Notes: generated by a model from the sequence alone, not told the origin. Shown: positions 38,854 to 47,985, counted from the first letter of the stretch. The stretch: DNA of 64,000 nt from an uncultured Chloroflexales bacterium (GCA_937902315.1 CALGUG010000007.1:89014-153013); one strand, 5' to 3'. Program-made: numbers and translations.

Positions 38854-39280
38854 CGTCAAATCTATTGCTTTGAGACAGTCTGTTACGCTGAGAGCTCTGC
38901 TTTTCCATTAATCTTTAAGATTGTGCCTCTCATGCCTACGCTACTTTTGCATCCGGTATAACACTTGAGGCTCGCCCTCAGGTGTTATACTACTCTCTGT
39001 GACCTGTTTGCCCTTGGCTTGAGTCCGGGTCACTGCAAGACAACAACTTTACAACCAGAGCAGAGTTTTTTTGCGTTTTATTAACAGAAACTCTGCCACC
39101 AACTTGCTTGAGTCAACGTATTAGTAGTGTAGTTCGTGTTTGAATGCTACAATTTGGGCGAACAGTGCTGGTGTGCGCTTTCGTACAAATCTTACATCGT
39201 TGATTGCCAAGCCTGCCGCTGCATAAAGATTGGAAATAGCGAATCTATGGTATAATCATGTGCAGTGGAAAACCTTAACT
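38854..39280. other. Gene-free stretch with hairpins and a promoter
   Basis: It holds a 15-bp-stem hairpin (38956-38990, GTATAACACTTGAGG / CCCTCAGGTGTTATAC with one G-T), another (39060-39096, GCAGAGTTT / AAACTCTGC), and an extended -10 element TGGTATAAT at 39248-39256 that can serve the next gene. Confidence 0.6.
39248..39256 (+). promoter_or_regulatory. Extended -10 element of the glucosaminidase-like gene
   Basis: TGG followed by TATAAT fits an extended -10 promoter. The -35 region is poor. The leader to ATG 39281 would be under 20 bases. Confidence 0.4.
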
Positions 39281-40636
39281 ATGCCGAACCCAACTAATCC
39301 TCAAAAACAACATACGCTGGGTCGCACTCAAGCAGCAACGAGCCCGGAACAAACGGTGTCGAGTGCGCGTAGTTCGTATACCCGCACAAAGCCTCAGACA
39401 GGCACTCCGCTTGAACCATATCAACCTTCCGAGCCAACAACCCAACAAGCGCGTTTGACGGCTCGTCCTTATAACGCCCGCCCTCAGGTGCGCCAAACAG
39501 GCTCGCTTCGCGCCGATGCGCCGCAAACGAGGCGCAATACCGCGCAGCTACGCGAAAGTGTAGCGAGCTATCGAGCCGATGAGCCGCCTATGCAATCGCG
39601 CTCTGCTGAAACGCGACCTTTAGCTCGCCCATATCAAGAACCGAAACGCGCCAACAACGAGGTTTTACGTCGTTTTGTTGATGATAGCCCCGTCGGTTGG
39701 TTGCATTTTTTTGCGCAACGAATCGCCTTTGTGATTCATCCGTTTTTTGCGGTTGTGATCTTTATTGCCAACCTTGTGCTTCAGTTTTTTTGGGCCGTAG
39801 TGCAATTTGTCTCACCGCTGGTGGTTTCGCCCGCATCGCAACGCCGTATTCAGCGTATGCCCGGGCCGATGCTGCACGAAAATAGCCCTTGGGCGGTCAC
39901 GCTTTTTGTGACTGTCTTAATTGCGTTGAGCGCTTCGATCTCGCAGCCCTTTCTCTTTCCTGAACCGGCCGAGCCGCGCGCCTTTTCGTATAGCACCCGT
40001 CCAGCTTGGCAACGCATCGCTAACCCGCAGCATATTCTAAACTCGGCTTGGGGAGCGATGAGCGCCCTCTCGAATGTCGTCTCGAGTGTAACCTCGGGCA
40101 GCGAGGAGGACACTTCGATTCCAGTGGCGCTGCAACCGCTCGGTCAACGCGCGCCCGGCGACCACCATATTCAAGGTGCGCCCAGTATTTCGCCCGATCA
40201 GATCGACCGAATTTTGCAGTCGTATGGCTCGCCAGCCACGGGCACCGGTCAGATCTGGTACGACCTCGGTCTGAAGTACAACATCGATCCAGCCTATGCG
40301 ATCGCCTTCTTTATTCACGAAAGCTCTGCTGGCACCAACCCAGCTTGGGCAGGTTGGAAGGATTACGGCAGCGGCGCCAATACCCACAATGTTGGTAACA
40401 TCATCTGTGCTGGTTATGCGACCTGTTTCGGCCGTTTTCGCGACTATCCCAACTGGGAGGCGGGCATCGAAGACTGGTATCGCCTGATCGCGGTAGAATA
40501 TATCGAAGGGCGGGGCACAGTAACGGTTGAGCAGATCATTCCGATCTATGCGCCATCCTTTGAAAACGATGTGCAAGCCTATGTCAATGCTGTCGAACGC
40601 TTGGTAGATACTTGGCGTCTGGAAGGGGTGCCCTGA
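39281..40636 (+). CDS. Membrane-anchored glucosaminidase-like cell-wall protein
   Basis: This 451-residue protein has a long Gln/Arg/Thr/Pro-rich N-terminal part (about 1-140), membrane helices near 155-195 and 215-235, and a C-terminal domain (about 305-450). The segments YNIDPAYAIAFFIHESSAG, HNVGNIIC and YPNWEAGIEDWYRLI resemble lysozyme-fold glucosaminidase/transglycosylase-like enzymes; the Glu in FIHESSAG is a candidate catalytic acid. It would act on peptidoglycan outside the membrane. The start is not certain: ATG 39281 is the best choice and has no strong ribosome-binding site. The M23-like gene begins inside its stop codon, so the two are translationally coupled. Confidence 0.72.
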   Translation: MPNPTNPQKQHTLGRTQAATSPEQTVSSARSSYTRTKPQTGTPLEPYQPSEPTTQQARLTARPYNARPQVRQTGSLRADAPQTRRNTAQLRESVASYRADEPPMQSRSAETRPLARPYQEPKRANNEVLRRFVDDSPVGWLHFFAQRIAFVIHPFFAVVIFIANLVLQFFWAVVQFVSPLVVSPASQRRIQRMPGPMLHENSPWAVTLFVTVLIALSASISQPFLFPEPAEPRAFSYSTRPAWQRIANPQHILNSAWGAMSALSNVVSSVTSGSEEDTSIPVALQPLGQRAPGDHHIQGAPSISPDQIDRILQSYGSPATGTGQIWYDLGLKYNIDPAYAIAFFIHESSAGTNPAWAGWKDYGSGANTHNVGNIICAGYATCFGRFRDYPNWEAGIEDWYRLIAVEYIEGRGTVTVEQIIPIYAPSFENDVQAYVNAVERLVDTWRLEGVP

Positions 40637-41307
40637 TGTACCATTCCAACGATGGCTTCCCAATGCCGCGCATTCTGATCCTTGTCTGTCTGATAATCGG
40701 CGCTTGGTTTGTGATCGGCTCCTTGCAGCCATCTGAAACCAAAGTAAGCGCTTGGTCGGGCCAGAATCCTTGGAGCGCCTTCACGTCGGGCAATGATCAA
40801 GCTTCCTCGAATGGCTTTGTGGGCGCTGCGGTTCAGTTGACCGGGCGCAGCTTTAGCAGCGATGAGATGATTCCCTCGGGCAACCCGCTCCGCTCTGATC
40901 GCACGGTGATGACTCAGGGCTACGGCGTCGGTTCGCACGCGCCTGCGGCCACCTGGGGCGCGATCGACTTGGCGATCGATGGCGATGGCGATGGTGTCGC
41001 CGATCCCAAAGGCTCGTTTGGGCAACCGATCTATGCCACTCACTCCGGAGTAGTCAAGGTAACGCCCAACAGCTTTCCAGCAGGCAACCACGTTTGGGTC
41101 ATCAACGACGCCTACAAAACGGGTTATTCTCACCTTGAGTCGTTTGCGGTCGAGAGCGGTCAAGTAGTACGGGCTGGCGACCTGATTGGCTATATGGGGT
41201 CGACCGGCCAATCGAGCGGTCCTCATCTCGATTATCAGCTGTGGAAGTGGGAAAATGGAACGTGGGTGAACCAGAATCCGCTCGACTATAATGTCTTTCA
41301 GAAATAA
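40636..41307 (+). CDS. M23-like peptidase homologue with an altered metal site
   Basis: This 223-residue protein has one N-terminal membrane helix (about 11-30) and a LytM/M23-like domain (about 75-215). The usual HxxxD motif reads TWGAIDLA (Trp107 instead of His, Asp111 kept) and the HxH motif reads HLDY (His197 kept, Asp199 at the second position). The rest of the fold motifs match (PIYATHSGVV, YSHLESFAVESGQVVRAGDLIG and SSGPHLDYQLW). It may be a weak enzyme or an activator like EnvC/NlpD. The ATG at 40636 overlaps the previous stop by one base, which couples it to the glucosaminidase-like gene. Confidence 0.82.
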   Translation: MYHSNDGFPMPRILILVCLIIGAWFVIGSLQPSETKVSAWSGQNPWSAFTSGNDQASSNGFVGAAVQLTGRSFSSDEMIPSGNPLRSDRTVMTQGYGVGSHAPAATWGAIDLAIDGDGDGVADPKGSFGQPIYATHSGVVKVTPNSFPAGNHVWVINDAYKTGYSHLESFAVESGQVVRAGDLIGYMGSTGQSSGPHLDYQLWKWENGTWVNQNPLDYNVFQK

Positions 41308-41365
41308 ACCGAGCGAAATAGTTGCTTGATTTTGTGCTAAACAGCTTGTAGATCTGAGCTACAAA

Positions 41366-41406
41366 AAAGGCCTGTCGGGAATGCTCCCGACAGGTCCTCT
41401 TTCTGT
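41366..41406. terminator. Bidirectional terminator between the M23-like and UspA genes
   Basis: CCTGTCGGGA and TCCCGACAGG (41371-41394) form a 10-bp stem. AAAAAA on the left gives a T-run for the minus-strand gene and TCCTCTTTCTG serves the plus strand. Confidence 0.85.
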
Positions 41407-41416
41407 TTAGGCGACG

Positions 41417-41992
41417 TTAGGCTTGGGCTTCGGTTTCTGTTACTTCTTCTTTGTGTTGCTCTATAGTAGGCCGTATCATAAGGACTGGAACAGAGACGCC
41501 GCGCAGAACTCGTTCTGCAACGCTTCCCATAACAAGATGGCTAAGACCGCTGCGACCATGGGTTGCCATTGCGATCATATCGACGTCCTCGCGCTCTGCG
41601 AAAGCGATAATACAATCGGCGGGCACACCAAACTCGACGGCGGCGCGAACTTCGTAGCCGGCTTCTTGCATCTGCTTGATAGACTCGTTGAGTTCGCGAA
41701 TAAGCATCGCACGGATCTGCTGACTCTCTTCTGTTTCGTAGACAGGATGCTTAGCCCAATCGGTGTCGTCGTCGCCGCGCAAGCCGCTTTCAAAAGGCTC
41801 GTAGGGCAACGGGTAGAGCCAATAGAGTGATGCGAGAGCGGAGGGCTTAGCTCCAATCGTCATCGGCCAATCGGTTATGCGCAGAAGGATGAGTTCAGCG
41901 TCTTCTGGTTTTATAAGGGTCTTGATATGAGGCAGAATTGCGTTGCTGAAATCCGAACCGTCAAGCGGTAGAAGCACTTTTTTCTTTGTCAT
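41417..41992 (-). CDS. Universal stress protein (UspA family)
   Basis: This 191-residue protein has the UspA nucleotide-binding fold: KVLLPLDGSDFSNAILP at the start and GVPADCIIAFAEREDVDMIAMATHGRSGLSHLVMGSVAERVLR towards the end, the second part carrying the ATP-binding G-x2-G-x9-G-S type motif. The middle insert (about 55-95) is longer than usual. UspA proteins help survival during stress or starvation; the regulator is not visible here. ATG 41992 has AGAGGAC upstream. Confidence 0.9.
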   Translation of the reverse strand: MTKKKVLLPLDGSDFSNAILPHIKTLIKPEDAELILLRITDWPMTIGAKPSALASLYWLYPLPYEPFESGLRGDDDTDWAKHPVYETEESQQIRAMLIRELNESIKQMQEAGYEVRAAVEFGVPADCIIAFAEREDVDMIAMATHGRSGLSHLVMGSVAERVLRGVSVPVLMIRPTIEQHKEEVTETEAQA

Positions 41993-42217
41993 GGTTGTCC
42001 TCTTTCCACTCCCTTGTGGATATCTTTTATGGCTTTATGATAGCGTGTTTCGGGGCTTTGAGAAAAAAGAAATCGCTATTGTTGGTAGTGGTCCCTAAAC
42101 AGAACGTTCACCACAAGCGCCCAACCTTACTACCAAACCAGCCCTAGCAATTGCGGCGAGTCGTAACGACGAGATTACTCTAGCGGCGACGGCTGTACCC
42201 TCCATTCGTTGCTTGGC

Positions 42218-42551
42218 GCGTCCGCCTACGGCTATCAACCTCCCGCCCTGCGCAAGAGTGGGCTAGTTGGCGGTGTAGCGAAGCCGCCCAGAACAGAGCG
42301 AGGCGAGCGAACGAGCGATCATTCCCAACCGTTTAACAACCTGCGCTTCCCACAACAAAAAGAGACACCTTCCACTCTGCCAAAGGCCAAAATAGAACAT
42401 GATCAACCGCGTTTGGCATGAGCTATCGTTTCGAATCGCTGAGAAAGCTGCGCACTCGCAGCGTGGAAAAACGAAGAAATAGCCGAGTTCTACGAAGACA
42501 AAGAAAGCTGCCTTTTGATGGGTACCCGCTTTGATAGCCGTAGGCGGACGC
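42218..42551. repeat. Inverted pair of repeat A (copies 11 and 12)
   Basis: GCGTCCGCCTACGGCTA (42218-42234) faces TAGCCGTAGGCGGACGC (42535-42551), with repeat B at 42368 between them. This is the same A-B-A layout as near 14.2 kb. Confidence 0.85.
42368..42392 (-). repeat. Dispersed intergenic repeat B, copy 5
   Basis: CCTTCCACTCTGCCAAAGGC followed by CAAAA differs from the core by one base. It is followed by CATGATCAACCGCGTTTGG, matching AGTGATCAACCAGATTTG beside copy 6 at 57.6 kb. Confidence 0.7.
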
Positions 42552-43267
42552 GCTAGCCGCCTTTTTGAAGCTAGAGAGCTCTTCGCCATCGAGCTTATGG
42601 CCTTCGAGCAAGGAGTAATATTCGACGCCCGGCTCGGCGCTGCTAGCGGGCCAAGTGTAGCTTGCGCCTTATATCTATGGTTCCAGGCGCGAGGTGCATG
42701 TCGTTTACTTAGATTCGCGCTATATGACTGAATATTTAAACCAAGAATGATATTTATTTATCAATTCGGATCGAATACGTAATGATGATTATTTTGACAT
42801 TTTATCGGCTTGCTAAGCGGGAAAAATGACCCTAGACGATTGTATCAGCTATATACCATACTATTTTGCAATAGTATTATCGTTGGGCTAAACGAGAGAT
42901 AGTTTGTTAAATCTGCGATTGTTAAACTTATCTGCTGTTAAGTGTATGTTATACATTAAACGCTGATCTTTATTCTTCATCCTGTTTCCAGCTAGCTAGG
43001 GATATAGATCGCACCGTTAATAGAGCAGGAACTATGCACGAATGATGTTCTCTATTTCGGGCAGCTAGGGCTTTCTTATGCTGTCTGCAGGTGCTTGCAA
43101 GTTCTGATAGCTCAAGGGTCTAAACCTGATAGAGCAGGCTTCTTTATAACTTTATGAGTATTTTATAATTTTTGACTATTTTTGTAAAACATTATTTGGT
43201 AAATAGGATATCACTTATCTTTTCTTTACGTATATATTGCAAACTTAACTTTCGTTCAAACTAGTTG

Positions 43268-43276
43268 TGATATACT
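43268..43276 (+). promoter_or_regulatory. Extended -10 element of the HD-GYP gene
   Basis: TGA followed by TATACT. No good -35 element is seen. The leader to GTG 43390 would be about 107 bases, AT-rich. Confidence 0.35.
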
Positions 43277-43389
43277 ACATCTGCATAGAAATGTAATAAA
43301 TACACACTATTATTAGCTGATATAGCAGATAATAGACGCTTTTCTATACGTCTGCCTTACATATTTATGTTTGTTTTTTGAGGTTGCGT

Positions 43390-44394
43390 GTGATTGCACG
43401 AATTTTAGTAGTAGATGACGACCCTGCGATCCGAGCACTTTTGGCGCGTTTCGTAGCGCTTGAAGGATATACACCGCAGGTTGCTGCTAATGGCTACGAC
43501 GCCTTAGCTTCGATAGAACAAGATCCGCCCGATTTAGTGCTGCTCGATGTTCATATGCCCGGCCTAGATGGGTTTGAAGTGTGTCGACGCTTAAAAGCCA
43601 ATCCTCAGACAGCTCTTATTCCTGTAACAATGTTGACCGCTGTCTACGATGGCGAGCATCGGCGTTTGGGCCTTGAAGCGGGGGCAGATGACTTCCTCTT
43701 CAAACCGATCGACCAAGCTTTATTGCGAGCGCGTATTCGCTCTCAGCTCAATATTAAGCAGTTAACCGATCAGCTCGAACACACCGAAAATGTGATCTTT
43801 ATGCTGGCGACCGCTGTTGAGCTGAAAGACGCCTATACTCAAGGCCATCTCTTGCGTATGGAGCAGTTTAGTGAGCAGCTAGCGCGCCAGATCGGCCTAT
43901 CGGAAGAGGAAGTACGCTGGGTTCGTTACGGTGGCGTGCTACACGATATCGGCAAGATCGGCGTACCCGAGGCGATTTTGACCAAACCTGGCCCGCTCTC
44001 GGAGGCCGAATATGGTGTTATGCGCGAACACCCCACCTATGGCGCGCGTTTGGTTAGCCCATTGCGCTTCTCGTCGCAGGTCGCACCGATTATTCTGGCC
44101 CACCACGAGTGGTGGAACGGTGGAGGTTATCCCTTCGGCCTGCGCGGCCAAGAGATCCCCATCGGCGCACGGATTATCGCCGTGGTCGATGCCTTTGACG
44201 CAATGACGACCGATCGCTGTTATCGCGCCGCCCTGCCAGTTGAAGAAGCGCTCGAACGCTTGTATAACGGCAGGGGTTCACAGTGGGATCCCGAGCTTGT
44301 AGACGCTTTTGCGGATCTGATCCATACAGGTCAGATCCGCACTCCGTTTAGGGTCCGCATGGTGAACCAAAACGGCCATAACCTTTTTGGATGA
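43390..44394 (+). CDS. Response regulator with HD-GYP phosphodiesterase domain
   Basis: This 334-residue protein has a complete receiver domain (about 1-120; ILVVDDD, phosphoacceptor in LVLLDVHMPG and Lys in FLFKP) and an HD-GYP domain (about 140-320; HDIGKIGVPEAIL, HPTYGARL, HHEWWNGGGYP, DAFDAMT). The HD-GYP domain hydrolyses cyclic di-GMP (or a related dinucleotide). The metal and GYP residues are intact. GTG 43390 is chosen because GAGG lies 6 bases upstream; TTG codons at 43378 and 43384 are alternatives. No cognate kinase is next to it. Confidence 0.92.
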   Translation: MIARILVVDDDPAIRALLARFVALEGYTPQVAANGYDALASIEQDPPDLVLLDVHMPGLDGFEVCRRLKANPQTALIPVTMLTAVYDGEHRRLGLEAGADDFLFKPIDQALLRARIRSQLNIKQLTDQLEHTENVIFMLATAVELKDAYTQGHLLRMEQFSEQLARQIGLSEEEVRWVRYGGVLHDIGKIGVPEAILTKPGPLSEAEYGVMREHPTYGARLVSPLRFSSQVAPIILAHHEWWNGGGYPFGLRGQEIPIGARIIAVVDAFDAMTTDRCYRAALPVEEALERLYNGRGSQWDPELVDAFADLIHTGQIRTPFRVRMVNQNGHNLFG

Positions 44395-44903
44395 CGAACG
44401 ATCCTTTTCCGTTACCACTCCTTCCCCGTTTCGCTATCAACGTTTATTTACTCGGCATCCTCTACTAGATCTTGGCTTAAACTTGTTCATTAGAACAGGC
44501 TATACTCTTGTGCGCTCGTTTTTTCGAGCCAGCATGTTGTAAGGCCATATTTCATAGTTGAGCGCTTTGCTGTACAATAGAATGACAGTACCATTTTGAC
44601 AATCCGTAGAAGATCTCGATGAAGGCGATTGTACACAGGTGAGACTGGCAGCTTTCTACGACTAAGCACGCTCTTAGACCAGTATGACCCAGCCCTTGAG
44701 GCGGATAGTATGTCGATTGGCGCTATTCAGTAGGTATGTGGCTGTTCTGGCTGTTGTAAATATCGCTCAAGCCTTGGTGTGCCCAGTACAGCCCACGGGC
44801 GCACTCGGTGGTGCTGGTTTATGCTCCTCCCCTTTTTCATGTTGTAGATCACTCAAAGGTCGACATAAACGCATCTGTGAACCTAGTTATAGAGAGGCGA
44901 TGT
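44395..44903. other. Gene-free stretch
   Basis: This stretch of about 500 bp holds a GTTC-N4-GAAC sequence (44485-44496) next to TATACT (44501-44506) and a TACAAT near 44574, but no convincing promoter or gene. Confidence 0.4.
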
Positions 44904-45821
44904 ATGGCGAAAACAGGCATTGTCTTTGTTGGAGGCGACCAAGGCCTCGTTTTGCTTAGTGATCCGGCCAATATCGGTCGTTGGCGTAAGATCGGCCATG
45001 AACTTGTAGATAAAAAGGTAGCTGCGATTTTGGCCCGTACTCCGATCGAGCTTGATCTTGCGCTTGGGAGCGACGGCATCTGGTCGAGTCGCGACGGAGG
45101 CCAGTCTTGGCAGCCACGTAGCGCTGTTTCAACCTGCTTTTTGCTAGCCCACCCTGCCACGCCTACTACCCTGTTCGCTGCTTCGGCGATCGGTATTCGG
45201 AGGAGCGATGATGCAGGCCAGAGCTGGAATACGCTCGATATGATAGATCTGCCAAAACAAGCGATCCAGTCTTTTCTGATCGATCCGCACAACGCTGGAC
45301 GGATGTTGATAGGCTTAGCTCAGGCGGGGATCTATGCGAGCAACGATGCTGGCAAGCGCTGGTTCGCAGTAGGCGCTGGCCTGCCCAGCGGATTACGCAG
45401 CATGGCGGTTTCGCCCAATCGCCCCAATCGCCTGTTCGCCCTTGCGGGGAATGGCCTCTGGACGAGCGGCGAGAGCGGTTTGTGGGTCGGCAGCGCACCT
45501 CTGGCGCTGAGCACAAGCACCGGCTTGGCGATTTTGGGTGGAGCCAATGAAGCCGTTTTGGTGGCCTACGGCGATCAGAGCACTGGCTATGGCATCGCTC
45601 GTAGCATCGACGATGGCGCGCACTGGGAGCTGAGCCAGATCGATGAGCCTTTGCAAGCGCCGGTCGGTGTGATTCACGCGGCCAGCTATCATATCGATAC
45701 GGCTTGGGCGGGCACTCACGATGGGCGACTCTTGTTGTCGAGCGATCGTGGGCGCACTTGGAAGACAATCGCTCGCGATTTGGGGCATATTCGTGCTATC
45801 GAGGCCACGCGCTTGGCCTAA
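44904..45821 (+). CDS. BNR/Asp-box repeat beta-propeller protein
   Basis: This 305-residue protein has repeated Asp-box motifs (SSRDGGQSW, RRSDDAGQSW, ASNDAGKRW, IDDGAHW and SSDRGRTW) in a propeller of the type seen in YCF48/photosystem-II stability factors and sialidases. No signal peptide is visible and it starts with MAKTGIVFVGGDQGL. The catalytic residues of sialidases are not evident, so it is more likely a binding or sensing protein. ATG 44904 has GAGAGG upstream. It lies 43 bases ahead of the SDR gene and is probably cotranscribed with it. The function is not known. Confidence 0.85.
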   Translation: MAKTGIVFVGGDQGLVLLSDPANIGRWRKIGHELVDKKVAAILARTPIELDLALGSDGIWSSRDGGQSWQPRSAVSTCFLLAHPATPTTLFAASAIGIRRSDDAGQSWNTLDMIDLPKQAIQSFLIDPHNAGRMLIGLAQAGIYASNDAGKRWFAVGAGLPSGLRSMAVSPNRPNRLFALAGNGLWTSGESGLWVGSAPLALSTSTGLAILGGANEAVLVAYGDQSTGYGIARSIDDGAHWELSQIDEPLQAPVGVIHAASYHIDTAWAGTHDGRLLLSSDRGRTWKTIARDLGHIRAIEATRLA

Positions 45822-45864
45822 CCCTACCCTGTCAGAACAGAATTTTAATAGGAGCAATGGAGCA

Positions 45865-46659
45865 ATGAAGGATGCAGTCTTAGCGGCGAAGCCGATTATG
45901 GAGCGACTGGCCTTACATGGGCGGGTCGCTTTGGTGACAGGCGCTGGCCAGGGGATCGGTCGCGCCTATGCACACGCCTTGGGCGAAGCGGGTGCGGCCG
46001 TGGCGGTTGTCGATATCGTTAAAGAGCGCGCCGATACGGTGGTCGCTGAGTTAGAGGCCAAAGGCATCGATGCCCTGAGCATTGAGTGCGATGTGACCAA
46101 TGCCCAAGCGGTGCAGGCCATGCTCGATGCCGTGCTTGCCAAATGGGGCAAGCTGACGATCGCCGTCAACAATGCGGGCGTTGGTGGTTGGTCGAACGCT
46201 GAAGATACCAGCGAAGCAGAGTGGGATCGTGTCTTAAATCTCAATCTCAAGGCTGTATTCTTGTGTTGCCAAGCTGAAGCGCGGGTGATGTTGGCAGCGG
46301 GCTATGGCAAGATCATCAACACGGCTTCGATGTCGGGCCATATCGTCAACTATCCCCAAAACCAAGTGCCCTACAATACCTCCAAGGCCGGGGTGATTCA
46401 CCTGACCCGCTCGTGTGCAGCCGAATGGGCCGCGCGCGGCGTGCGTGTCAACTCGATCAGCCCGGGCTATATGCGCACGCCCTTGATCGAAGCGCCTGCG
46501 ATTCGGGATATGGTGCCGCAGTGGGAGGCTTTGACTCCAGCTAAGCGCTTGGGCGAAGTGAGCGATTTGCAGGGTGCAGTGGTCTTTTTGGCTTCAGAAG
46601 CTTCGGATTTTATGACGGGCCATGATCTGGTGATCGATGGCGGCTACTGTTTATGGTAG
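45865..46659 (+). CDS. Short-chain dehydrogenase/reductase (SDR)
   Basis: This 264-residue NAD(P)-dependent oxidoreductase has the Rossmann motif TGAGQGIGRAYA, the NNAG motif, the active-site YNTSK (YxxxK) and the C-terminal SISPGYMRTP segment. ASDFMTGHDLVIDGGY at the end is typical of the classical SDR group that includes gluconate and 3-oxoacyl-ACP type reductases. The substrate cannot be told. ATG 45865 has AGGAGC about 10 bases upstream. It follows the BNR gene closely. Confidence 0.94.
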   Translation: MKDAVLAAKPIMERLALHGRVALVTGAGQGIGRAYAHALGEAGAAVAVVDIVKERADTVVAELEAKGIDALSIECDVTNAQAVQAMLDAVLAKWGKLTIAVNNAGVGGWSNAEDTSEAEWDRVLNLNLKAVFLCCQAEARVMLAAGYGKIINTASMSGHIVNYPQNQVPYNTSKAGVIHLTRSCAAEWAARGVRVNSISPGYMRTPLIEAPAIRDMVPQWEALTPAKRLGEVSDLQGAVVFLASEASDFMTGHDLVIDGGYCLW

Positions 46660-46824
46660 CCTTGGTGCTCGCTTGCGCGGCTTTTTAGCTGGTTTAATCA
46701 CGCCCGTGTTTTGACCTTTGGCAGCGTAGAGCGCATTGTAGTTCGATGCGTCTCTTGGCTTGTTCATCGTTGTTCGATGTGGCTCTGCGCTGGCGAACGA
46801 GCTCTTTTGAGGGTGGGATGTTGG

Positions 46825-46841
46825 TAGCCGTAGGCGGACGC
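46825..46841 (+). repeat. Dispersed intergenic repeat A, copy 13
   Basis: TAGCCGTAGGCGGACGC lies between convergent gene ends and is followed by CATGGAGGGGAAGGAGCAAG and CCGCCAACAAGG, the distal motif. Confidence 0.85.
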
Positions 46842-46904
46842 GGTTAGGAGCGCATGGAGGGGAAGGAGCAAGCCGCCAACAAGGCGTAAATTTGCATAAC
46901 TCTT

Positions 46905-46946
46905 TCCCCAAAAAGAAGGCTCCGTATCCGTAGCGGATGCGGAGCC
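46905..46946 (-). terminator. Terminator of the DHp-domain gene
   Basis: GGCTCCG, TATCCG and complements form a 13-bp stem (46918-46946) with a TAG loop, followed on the minus strand by TTCTTTTTGG. Confidence 0.85.
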
Positions 46947-46968
46947 TGAGAATCTGCGAGAGAAGCGC

Positions 46969-47361
46969 TTAGTTGCTCGCTTTAAGATCTTCGCGAATCG
47001 TGCGAACCATATCGACGAGTGCGTTAGCTTCGTCGCGATGCGCATCGCTGGCGTGGGCGAAGATGATCGAGTTCGCGATCAGCCTTAAATAGGTGTAGAG
47101 AACACCCATCGGTGTGCGAATATCGTGGATGAGCCTGCGGAGCGCCAGATGTGCTTCTTGGCGACTGTCTTCAGTGAGTGCTTCCTGATAGCGTGCCTGC
47201 GCTTCTGGTAAACGATCCATCAGACGACGCATTTCGTGCATACAGGCCAACATTGCTGCTGCCGCGTCGTGCTCATCGGCACTACGTTGGAGAGGGAGTA
47301 TCGCTTCTAGAGCAGATAAACGCTGCTCTAGGTCGTCTAGGATGGTGGGAACAAATATCAT
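46969..47361 (-). CDS. Stand-alone histidine-kinase DHp-like domain
   Basis: This 130-residue all-helical protein carries a HisKA H-box: RRLIHDIRTPMGVLYTYLRL, with His79 as the phosphoacceptor and the canonical HDxRTP context. No ATPase domain, receiver or membrane helix is present. It would act as a phosphotransfer or dimerisation module for other kinases. It is flanked by the SDR and GNAT genes with no two-component partner, so the partner is unknown. ATG 47361 has AAAAGGC upstream. The resemblance is by the H-box; the rest of the helix pair was judged by eye. Confidence 0.72.
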   Translation of the reverse strand: MIFVPTILDDLEQRLSALEAILPLQRSADEHDAAAAMLACMHEMRRLMDRLPEAQARYQEALTEDSRQEAHLALRRLIHDIRTPMGVLYTYLRLIANSIIFAHASDAHRDEANALVDMVRTIREDLKASN

Positions 47362-47439
47362 AGCGAAGTGCCTTTTCCTCTGTGTACATGCCGAGTGTTC
47401 GCTGGTTTCCTCAGATCATGCTCTGCTACGACGGTTGGG

Positions 47440-47985
47440 CTAGATCGACAGAGTGAAAATCTCCTCAATGTTTTGTTCGTCTTCGTCGAAGACTTCGCCC
47501 CATTTCTTGAAACCAAGTTTGTGGGCGATACGTTGGGAGGCTGTATTTTCGGGCAAAATCGATAGTACAACTGTGGAGATGCCTGCTTGCTGCTTCAACC
47601 AAGCTATGAGGGCTTGTATCGCTTCAAGGGCGTAACCACGTCGGCGGTAGTCCGGAAAGATGTGATAACCGAACTCGATCGCATCTGCTGCGATCGTTTG
47701 CAGGTAATCGGGGTTGGGTGGCGTATGGAAGTTGAGATGCCCAACCATTGTGTCGCTCTCTCGTTCGTAGATCGCTAGAGGGAGCCAAGCGATCATTGCC
47801 TCGTCTTCAAGCGCCTGATCGTAACGTAGGCGGGCCAGCCAGAGTTCATCGTGCCAAGCCTGTGAGAGCTTGAGGCCGCTCTGTTCTTCAGCTGTTTCGA
47901 ACGAACCCTTCAGACATGCTTGCAGAAACGGCATGGTCATGGACTTGAGCCCAAGACGAGGTGTTGTTATGTGAATATGTTCCAT
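47440..47985 (-). CDS. GNAT family N-acetyltransferase
   Basis: This 181-residue protein belongs to the RimJ/RimL-like GNAT group that uses acetyl-CoA. The family features are TPRLGLKSM near the start, VGHLNFHTPPN, EFGYHIFPDYRRRGYALEAI (the acetyl-CoA loop RRRGYA), VVLSILPENTASQRIAHKLGF and WGEVFDEDE at the end. ATG 47985 is chosen as a normal start; an upstream in-frame GTG at 48024 is an alternative with AAAGG nearer to it. The substrate is unknown. Confidence 0.9.
   Translation of the reverse strand: MEHIHITTPRLGLKSMTMPFLQACLKGSFETAEEQSGLKLSQAWHDELWLARLRYDQALEDEAMIAWLPLAIYERESDTMVGHLNFHTPPNPDYLQTIAADAIEFGYHIFPDYRRRGYALEAIQALIAWLKQQAGISTVVLSILPENTASQRIAHKLGFKKWGEVFDEDEQNIEEIFTLSI

Larger units (their letters stand above)
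41993..43389. other. Large gene-free stretch, repeats then AT-rich DNA
   Basis: This divergent region of about 1.4 kb holds the inverted repeat A pair (42218-42551), a repeat B copy (42368-42392), and from about 42730 to 43380 a strongly AT-rich segment without a coding signal. An extended -10 element TGATATACT (43268-43276) probably serves the HD-GYP gene. Confidence 0.65.

Noticed and set aside
44485..44496. GTTC-N4-GAAC as a LexA box
   Set aside because: The half-sites are in the opposite order to GAAC-N4-GTTC, and no promoter with a clear -35 surrounds it.
44684..44959. Plus-strand 91-residue frame upstream of the BNR gene
   Set aside because: No domain, Cys/Arg-rich composition and overlap with the well-supported start of the BNR gene.
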